A stretch of 64,000 nt of DNA from Microbacterium ginsengisoli (lineage in GTDB: Bacteria; Actinomycetota; Actinomycetes; Actinomycetales; Microbacteriaceae). This document shows, one piece after another, positions 56,870 through 64,000 of this stretch. The stretch covers positions 1 through 64,000 of the forward strand of contig NZ_JYIY01000073.1 of the NCBI RefSeq assembly GCF_000956535.1, written 5' to 3'. Each line of letters opens with the position of its first letter. Within the stretch, counting starts at the first letter, position 1. Under the pieces are notes generated by a model. The model had not been told where the DNA came from. It searched no databases and saw only the letters and a list, made by a program, of their open reading frames with translations. The position numbers and the translations under genes were made by a program.

Positions 56870-57308
56870 CGTCGTCCTTCCGCAGGGTGCACAGGTGTTC
56901 GGCGACGAGGGCGGTGACCACCAGCGCGACGCCCGCCGCCGCGGTGAGGATGATCGGCAGCAGCGCGCCGGAGTCGGGGGTGGCCGGGCGGGTCGACACG
57001 AACAGCAGCAGTCCGAGCGCGAACCCGGCGACGACCGCACCGACGAGTGAGGAGGCCTTCGCGAGCACCGCTATGCGCACCGCCCGGAACGGGTCGATGT
57101 CGACCTTGACCGTCGCGCGGGTGGCCCGGCGGATCGGCAGTGCCAGCAGGATCTCGGCGAGGCCGAGCAGCACCAGCAGGATCGGCAGTCCGATGGCGGG
57201 CGTGAAGGTGGCGCGCCCACCCGCGGTCAGCAGCTGGTCGACGAGGAACCCGGCACCGAGGCCCAGCACGGCCGCGGTGAACAGGGCGAGGGGGCTCGTG
57301 CGCTTCAC
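56817..57308 (-). CDS. DUF3180 domain-containing membrane protein
   Basis: Predicted 163-residue protein with four membrane helices and an Asp-run tail (KDDDDDDSG). DUF3180 genes follow folK in Actinobacteria; function unknown. GTG start overlaps the folK stop by 4 bp. Its 3' end overlaps the next gene by 53 bp. Confidence 0.87.
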   Translation of the reverse strand: MKRTSPLALFTAAVLGLGAGFLVDQLLTAGGRATFTPAIGLPILLVLLGLAEILLALPIRRATRATVKVDIDPFRAVRIAVLAKASSLVGAVVAGFALGLLLFVSTRPATPDSGALLPIILTAAAGVALVVTALVAEHLCTLRKDDDDDDSGPGAPAIEPHRH

Positions 57309-57826
57309 GCGGGGCCCCCGTCGTCGAGCGCGGCGAGCAGCGCGTCGACGCGACCGCGACCGGGCAGCACCGCGTCGGGGTCGACGGCCAGCCACGGGCG
57401 CAGCACGAAGTCGCGCTCGGCGGCGCGCGGGTGAGGCAGCAGCAACGTCGGGTCGTCGGAGTGCACGTCGTCGTACGCGATCAGGTCGAGATCGAGCGTG
57501 CGGTCCCCCCATCGCTCGCGACGCACCCGCCCGTGCCGCGCCTCGATCTCGTGGAGGGCGGCGAGCAGCTCGGCGGGTCGGAGGGTCGTGGTGACGAGTG
57601 CGACCGTGTTGAGATACGGCGGGGCCGAGGCATCCGGCCCGTGCAGGGTGAGCGCGACGGTCTCGAGCACGGGAGCGACCTCGAGCGCGCTCGTGCCCGG
57701 CAGCGTGCGCAGGTCGGCGACGGCGGCCTCGATCGTGGTGCCGCGGTCGCCGAGGTTCGACCCCAGGGCGACGACGGCGGTGACGGATGCCTCGTCGCCG
57801 ACGCCCTGCGCGAGCCGCCGGTTCAC
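57305..57826 (-). CDS. folK: HPPK, folate pathway pyrophosphokinase
   Basis: Predicted 173-residue 2-amino-4-hydroxy-6-hydroxymethyldihydropteridine diphosphokinase. VVALGSNLGDR and RWGDRTLDLDLIAYDD are the signatures. It transfers pyrophosphate from ATP to the pterin alcohol. The GTG at 57826 overlaps the folB stop by 4 bp; a later in-frame GTG would still keep the fold. Confidence 0.93.
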   Translation of the reverse strand: MNRRLAQGVGDEASVTAVVALGSNLGDRGTTIEAAVADLRTLPGTSALEVAPVLETVALTLHGPDASAPPYLNTVALVTTTLRPAELLAALHEIEARHGRVRRERWGDRTLDLDLIAYDDVHSDDPTLLLPHPRAAERDFVLRPWLAVDPDAVLPGRGRVDALLAALDDGGPA

Positions 57827-58212
57827 AGCGCTCCCTCGATGCGCACGCGGGTGACGCTGACGGTCACGTCGTCGAACGGCACCGGGATGGGCGCCTGCGG
57901 CTTGTGCACGGTGATGCGCACCATGTGCACCGGCCACCCCTCGAGCACGGCGGTCGCGATGCGCTCGGCGAGGGTCTCGATGAGGTTGACCGGGTCGCCG
58001 CCGATGATCTCGGCGATGCGCACCGCCACCTCGCCGTAGTGCACCGTGTCGGTGACGTCGTCGGTGACCGCGGCGCGCTGCACGACCGCACCGTCGAGGT
58101 AGAGCGCCGCGTCGACGACGAACTCCTGCCCTTCGGCGCGCTCATGGGCGAACACCCCGTGGCGTCCGAATGCGCGGATGCCGGTGATCGCGATCTCGTC
58201 GAGCGGGTTCAT
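57823..58212 (-). CDS. folB: Dihydroneopterin aldolase
   Basis: Predicted 129-residue enzyme that releases glycolaldehyde from dihydroneopterin. ITGIRAFGRHGVFAHERAEGQEF and the catalytic lysine in VHKPQAPIP are typical. Between folP and folK with 4-bp overlaps. Confidence 0.93.
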   Translation of the reverse strand: MNPLDEIAITGIRAFGRHGVFAHERAEGQEFVVDAALYLDGAVVQRAAVTDDVTDTVHYGEVAVRIAEIIGGDPVNLIETLAERIATAVLEGWPVHMVRITVHKPQAPIPVPFDDVTVSVTRVRIEGAL

Positions 58213-59012
58213 GCCTTCCCTTCCTGCCAGGCGCGGGCGATGGTGAGCGCGTCGCGGGTGGCGACGACGTCGTGCACGCGCACCGCCCAGGCTCCGGCGT
58301 CGGCGGCGAGCACGCTGGTGACCGCGGTGGCGAGGTCGCGGCGGGCCTCGGATGCCTCGCCCCCGAGCGCTGCGGCGAGGAACCCCTTGCGGCTCGCGCC
58401 GACCAGGAGCCGCGGGCCGAGCCCGACGAGCTGCGGCAGCGCGCGCAGCACCCGCCAGTTCTGGTCGCCGCGCTTGGCGAAGCCGAGCCCCGGATCGAGG
58501 ATGACACGGGCCGGGTTGATGCCCGCCGCGGCCGCCGCCTCGACCCGTCCGACGAGCTCTGCGGCGACCTCGCGTTCGATGTCGTCGTATTGGGCCTCCG
58601 CGTACATGTCGTCGGAGTGGCCGCGCCAGTGCCCGAGCGCCACGTCGGCACCGGTGGCGGCGACGGCCGCGAGCAGATCGGGGTCGGCGAGACCGCCCGA
58701 CACGTCGTTGACGATGCGCGCACCGGCGGCGACGGCCGCGACCGCGGTCGAGGCGTTCATGGTGTCGATGCTCACGACGGCTCCTGCGGCGGCGAGCGCG
58801 TGCACGACCGGCAGCACCCGCTCCTGCTCGATCTCGGGGGTGACGCGCACGGCACCGGGCCGTGTCGACTCGCCGCCGATGTCGAGGATGTCGGCGCCGA
58901 GCTCGCGCAGCCTCAGCCCGTGGGCGACGGCGAGGTCGGGGTCGAGGTAGCGACCGCCGTCGCTGAACGAGTCGGGGGTCGCGTTCACGATGCCCATGAC
59001 GAGGCATCCCAT
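58209..59012 (-). CDS. folP: Dihydropteroate synthase
   Basis: Predicted 267-residue TIM barrel joining the pterin pyrophosphate with p-aminobenzoate, the sulfonamide target. MGIVNATPDSFSDGG, DIGGESTRPG, NDVSGG and DPGLGFAKRGDQN are standard. ATG overlaps the folE stop by one base. Confidence 0.95.
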   Translation of the reverse strand: MGCLVMGIVNATPDSFSDGGRYLDPDLAVAHGLRLRELGADILDIGGESTRPGAVRVTPEIEQERVLPVVHALAAAGAVVSIDTMNASTAVAAVAAGARIVNDVSGGLADPDLLAAVAATGADVALGHWRGHSDDMYAEAQYDDIEREVAAELVGRVEAAAAAGINPARVILDPGLGFAKRGDQNWRVLRALPQLVGLGPRLLVGASRKGFLAAALGGEASEARRDLATAVTSVLAADAGAWAVRVHDVVATRDALTIARAWQEGKA

Positions 59013-59599
59013 CAGCGGTTCGCTCCGATCAGGGCGATGAGCTCGGCGCGGGCGGCGGGCTCAGCGAGCTCTCCGCGTGCGGCGATCGTGACGGTGGACG
59101 CGTCGGGCTGCCGTTCGCCGCGGGAGGTGACGCAGCCGTGCACCGCGTCGAGCACGACGAGCACCCCACGGGCGTCGAGCCCGTCGGCGATGGTGTCGGC
59201 GATCTGCTCGCCGAGGCGCTCCTGCACCTGCGGGCGGGCCGACAGCACCTCGACCACGCGCGGGAGAGCACCGAGGCCCACGACCTTCTCGCCGGGGAGG
59301 TAGGCCAGGTGCGCCCGGCCGCGGAACGGCAGCAGGTGGTGCTCGCAGACCGAACGGAAGTCGATGTCGCGCAGCATGACGGCGCCGCTCGGCAGCGTGT
59401 CGGGCGCGGGGCCACGGCTGATCGAGATGGTGCGGTAGAGAGCTGCCGCGGGATCGGCGTCGACCCCGGCGAAGAACTCGCCGTAGGCGTCGGCCACCCG
59501 TTCAGGCGTCTGCCGGAGTCCGGGTCGGTCGGGGTTCTCGCCGATCGCCTCGAGGAGCTCCCTCACGAGCGCGGCGACACGTGCACGGTCGACGGCCAT
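59012..59599 (-). CDS. folE: GTP cyclohydrolase I
   Basis: Predicted 195-residue enzyme starting folate synthesis from GTP. The zinc/active-site segment SVCEHHLLPFRGRAHLAYLP and RPQVQERLGEQIA are characteristic. The ATG is six bases after TAGGCT, which overlaps the ftsH stop region; leaderless start of the fol-PH-lysS run. Confidence 0.95.
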   Translation of the reverse strand: MAVDRARVAALVRELLEAIGENPDRPGLRQTPERVADAYGEFFAGVDADPAAALYRTISISRGPAPDTLPSGAVMLRDIDFRSVCEHHLLPFRGRAHLAYLPGEKVVGLGALPRVVEVLSARPQVQERLGEQIADTIADGLDARGVLVVLDAVHGCVTSRGERQPDASTVTIAARGELAEPAARAELIALIGANR

Positions 59600-59608
59600 G
59601 CGCCGAGC

Positions 59609-61621
<2,013 letters not shown>

Positions 61622-61680
61622 GATTCGAGCCTGCGCCCGAGCGCCTTTCGTCGACGTTCCGCCTCGTGAACGGTTCCCTC

Positions 61681-61686
61681 AGGTTA
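61681..61686 (-). promoter_or_regulatory. Putative -10 box of ftsH
   Basis: TAACCT on the minus strand, 59 bp before the ftsH ATG. No clear -35. Confidence 0.4.
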
Positions 61687-61714
61687 GCGCTCGCCCACTA
61701 TGGCGGGTCTGTGC

Positions 61715-61740
61715 ATTCGCCCACGGCGAACTGGGCGAAT
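61715..61740 (-). terminator. Terminator-like hairpin after hpt
   Basis: ATTCGCCCA and TGGGCGAAT form a perfect 9-bp stem with an eight-base loop, 33 bp after the hpt stop and before the ftsH promoter. No T tract. Confidence 0.5.
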
Positions 61741-61773
61741 CCGGATGCCGCGGCCCGGCCGCCCGGCGACGCG

Positions 61774-62325
61774 TCAGGCGTAGACGTGGGGGGCGAGAAC
61801 CGCGACGTCACGCAGGTTTCGGTACTTCTCGGCGTAGTCGAGTCCGTAGCCGACGACGAACTCGTTCGGGATCTCGAAGCCGACGTAGCGGCAGTCGACG
61901 TGCACCTTCGCGGCATCCGGCTTGCGGAACAGGGCGAAGACCTCGACGGATGCGGCGCCGCGGGCGGCGAAGTTCTCGAGCAGCCAGCTGAGGGTGAGGC
62001 CGGAGTCGATGATGTCCTCGACGATCAGCACGTGCTTGTCGTGGATGTCGGTGTCGAGGTCTTTGCGGATCTGCACGACGCCGCTCGACTTGGTGCCGGC
62101 GCCGTATGAGGAGACGGCCATCCAGTCCATGGGCACGAGCATCGGCAGCGCCCGGGCGAAGTCGGCCATCACCATGACGGCGCCCTTGAGCACGCCGACG
62201 AGCACGAGCTCCTTGCCGTCGTAGTCGACCGCCACCTGAGCGGCGATCTCGTCGAGCTTCGCGCGGATCTCCTCCTCAGTCGCGAGAACGGTCTCGAGGT
62301 CGGAGGCGAGGTCGACGGCGCGCAT
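61774..62325 (-). CDS. hpt: Hypoxanthine phosphoribosyltransferase
   Basis: Predicted 183-residue purine salvage enzyme. The PRPP motif is VLIVEDIIDSGLTLSWL, and LVLVGVLKGAVMVMADFARAL precedes it. It converts hypoxanthine (and guanine) to nucleotides. ATG six bases after TAGACT, so likely leaderless although tilS lies just upstream. Confidence 0.95.
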   Translation of the reverse strand: MRAVDLASDLETVLATEEEIRAKLDEIAAQVAVDYDGKELVLVGVLKGAVMVMADFARALPMLVPMDWMAVSSYGAGTKSSGVVQIRKDLDTDIHDKHVLIVEDIIDSGLTLSWLLENFAARGAASVEVFALFRKPDAAKVHVDCRYVGFEIPNEFVVGYGLDYAEKYRNLRDVAVLAPHVYA

Positions 62326-62331
62326 GGGTCG

Positions 62332-62337
62332 AGTCTA
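62332..62337 (-). promoter_or_regulatory. -10 box of leaderless hpt promoter
   Basis: TAGACT on the minus strand, six bases, ATG at 62325. It overlaps the end of tilS. Confidence 0.55.
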
Positions 62338-63336
62338 GGAGGGGGGCCCTGCGGCGGTGAACTCGATGCGGGCGCCGACGCGGCGAGCCCGGCAGCCGGG
62401 CAGGTCGAGGGGTCCCTGCCCTGCCCAGTCGGTGACGAGGCGGGCGACCTCGAGGGTCTGCGTGCGAGTGAGGCTCTGACCGAACTCGCTCGCCACGACG
62501 TGTCGGATGATGCGGTGGCGCAGGGCCGGAGGGTTCGCGGCGAGCGCGCCGACCGAGACGGAGATGCCCGCTTCGGCGTGCTCGACGATGTCCTCGATGG
62601 TCTCGTCGATCATCTCGTCGAAGGCGGCCGTGTCCTCGCGCAACTGGTCGGCGGTGCGGGCGAGGGCCTCGGCGACGCCCGGGCCGAGCTCGCGCTCGAG
62701 CACCGGCAGCACCAGCTCCCTCACTCGCACCCGTGCGAATGCCGGGTCGGCGTTCTGCGGATCGTGCCAGGGCTCGAGGCCCGCCGCCGCGCACGCGGTG
62801 AGAGTGGTCGCGCGGCGCACCGCGAGCAGCGGCCGCACCAGCAGAACCCCGGATGCCTCGTCCCGCCGCACGGCGGCCATGCCGGCGAGGCTCGTGGCGC
62901 CCGCTCCGCGGGCGAGGCCCAGCAGCACGGTCTCGGCCTGGTCGTCGAGTGTGTGCCCGAGGAGCACGGCCGCCGCGCCGAGGTCGGCCGCGGCCCCGGT
63001 GAGCGCGCGGTAGCGCGCGGAGCGCGCGGCCCCCTCCGGCCCGTCACCCGCTGCGGTCACCTCGACCCGCACGATGCGGGCGGCGAGCCCGAGCGCACGC
63101 GCCTGATCGGCGGCGCGGGAGGCGGCGGCATCCGATCCCGGCTGCAGCGCGTGATCGACGATCACCGCGGTCGCGTCGATGCCGAGCTTCGGCGCCTCGA
63201 ACGCGGTCGCGGCGGCGAGGGCGAGGGAGTCGGGTCCGCCCGAGAGCGCCACGACGACCGACGTCGCCTCCACACCCGAGAGTGCCGTGCGCACCGCGAG
63301 GCGCGCCTCGGCGACGGCGGGATCCAGTGCGGGCAT
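62335..63336 (-). CDS. tilS: tRNA(Ile)-lysidine synthetase
   Basis: Predicted 333-residue PP-loop ligase that modifies C34 of tRNA-Ile2 to lysidine. The PP-loop is VVALSGGPDSLALA, and VIVDHALQPGS and LLGHTLDDQAETVLLGL are typical. Shorter actinobacterial form. ATG six bases after TACGGT (leaderless). Confidence 0.94.
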   Translation of the reverse strand: MPALDPAVAEARLAVRTALSGVEATSVVVALSGGPDSLALAAATAFEAPKLGIDATAVIVDHALQPGSDAAASRAADQARALGLAARIVRVEVTAAGDGPEGAARSARYRALTGAAADLGAAAVLLGHTLDDQAETVLLGLARGAGATSLAGMAAVRRDEASGVLLVRPLLAVRRATTLTACAAAGLEPWHDPQNADPAFARVRVRELVLPVLERELGPGVAEALARTADQLREDTAAFDEMIDETIEDIVEHAEAGISVSVGALAANPPALRHRIIRHVVASEFGQSLTRTQTLEVARLVTDWAGQGPLDLPGCRARRVGARIEFTAAGPPS

Positions 63337-63342
63337 GCCTTT

Positions 63343-63348
63343 ACCGTA
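63343..63348 (-). promoter_or_regulatory. -10 box of leaderless tilS promoter
   Basis: TACGGT on the minus strand, six bases (AAAGGC), ATG at 63336. The AAAGG could also act as a weak ribosome site. Confidence 0.5.
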
Positions 63349-63424
63349 GGGCGGCGCGAACGCGGCGCGCGAGCGCACCCGACGGCTCGTGACGCCCGCC
63401 CCGATGTCGCCGAGGCCGCCGCAC

Positions 63425-63430
63425 TAGGCT
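63425..63430 (+). promoter_or_regulatory. -10 box of ppa promoter
   Basis: TAGGCT about 40 bp before the ppa ATG, with AAGGAG as ribosome site between. Confidence 0.45.
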
Positions 63431-63470
63431 GAGGGGCGGCATCCCAGCCCCTGATCTAAGGAGCACGCAC

Positions 63471-63962
63471 ATGGGCGCATACGACGCCGTCATCGAGATC
63501 CCGCGCGGCAGCCGCGTGAAGTACGAGGTCGACCACGAGACCGGCCGGGTGTTCCTCGACCGCATCCTCTACACGGTGTTCGGCTACCCGGCGAACTACG
63601 GGTTCTTCGAGAACACGCTCGGCGAGGACGGCGACCCGCTCGACGTGCTGCTGCTGCTCGACCAGGAGCTCGCACCCGGCGTCGGCGCCAAGGTGCGCCC
63701 GGTCGGCGTGCTGAAGATGAGCGACGAGGCCGGCGGCGACGACAAGGTCGTGGCCGTGCTCGCCAAGGATCCCCGCTGGGCGCACATCCAGGACGTCGCC
63801 GACATCCCGGAGTACACCCAGAAGGAGATCACCCACTTCTTCGAGCACTACAAGGACCTCGAGCCCGGCAAGTGGGTCAAGGTCGACGAGTGGGCCGACG
63901 CGGCCGAGGCCGAGCGTCTCGTCTCCGAGGCGTTCGCGCGCTTCGAGGCCGAAGGGCACTGA
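63471..63962 (+). CDS. ppa: Inorganic pyrophosphatase
   Basis: Predicted 163-residue family I pyrophosphatase. [25 protein letters not shown] and the metal site DGDPLDVL are all present. It hydrolyses pyrophosphate and drives biosynthesis. Strong AAGGAG site before the ATG. Confidence 0.96.
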   Translation: MGAYDAVIEIPRGSRVKYEVDHETGRVFLDRILYTVFGYPANYGFFENTLGEDGDPLDVLLLLDQELAPGVGAKVRPVGVLKMSDEAGGDDKVVAVLAKDPRWAHIQDVADIPEYTQKEITHFFEHYKDLEPGKWVKVDEWADAAEAERLVSEAFARFEAEGH

Positions 63963-63982
63963 GCGCCCTCACCCCGACATGA

Positions 63983-64000
63983 CGAAGGGGGCGGATGCCG
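63983..64000. terminator. Left arm of a palindromic terminator cut by window end
   Basis: The sequence after ppa repeats the left arm of the hairpin at 46067 for its 18 bases, up to the window end. It is probably the ppa terminator. Confidence 0.6.

Overview
The window is about 70% GC and reads as chromosomal DNA of a high-GC actinobacterium, most likely a Microbacteriaceae member (Microbacterium or a close relative). The basis is gene content and order: the coproporphyrin-type heme set with hemQ, actinobacterial F420 genes, DUF3180/DUF4192/LssY-like proteins, ClpC with a ClgR-like site, and many leaderless promoters. Codon use is strongly GC-ending. Genus-level assignment is inference.

Layout. 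(1) 0-7.8 kb: short-chain dehydrogenases with a divergent LysR regulator, rlmN, a LysE-type exporter, a HAD phosphatase, and a three-gene acyl-CoA oxidation-like operon. (2) 7.9-13.2 kb: glycerol regulon glpD-glpF-glpK with a divergent SorC-type regulator. Three GCAC-N4-GTGC operators lie between glpD and the regulator. (3) 13.2-16.2 kb: ykoEDC-type ECF importer under a TPP riboswitch. (4) 16.3-23.7 kb: a penicillin-binding DD-peptidase, a J-domain/NERD-like protein, envelope proteins, a 3-hydroxyisobutyryl-CoA hydrolase-type protein and an ABC exporter pair. (5) 23.8-29.3 kb: translationally coupled F420 genes (fbiC-like, a Baeyer-Villiger-type monooxygenase, fgd, fbiD). (6) 29.4-34.2 kb: an accessory island with small proteins, a type VII-style polymorphic toxin cassette ending in an ADP-ribosyltransferase and its apparent pseudoenzyme partner, and a MarR region with microproteins. 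(7) 34.4-45.4 kb: fbiA and heme synthesis (hemL, B, C, D, Q, Y, E on minus; hemA on plus), interrupted by three small envelope genes. No ferrochelatase is in the window. (8) 45.4-53.2 kb: HhH-GPD protein, clpC, cardiolipin synthase, DUF4192, lysS. (9) 53.2-63.3 kb: a long minus-strand folate/PH-domain/lysS run, then tilS, hpt and ftsH. (10) ppa at the right edge.

Most notable observations. First, the ADP-ribosyltransferase toxin gene overlaps by 4 bp a gene whose C-terminal half aligns with the toxin's catalytic domain but has lost every catalytic residue. Second, the FbiC-like protein keeps the CofG iron-sulfur motif but has no cysteine motif at all in its CofH half. Third, a DNA word, GGATGCCGCGG (full palindrome GGATGCCGCGGCATCC), recurs at about 32 sites, inside genes with otherwise rare codons and at the core of terminators.

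Many genes begin exactly six bases after a TAnnnT box, which I read as leaderless transcription and used to choose several start codons. No rRNA, tRNA, CRISPR array or insertion sequence was recognised. No gene-free stretch exceeds 300 bases.
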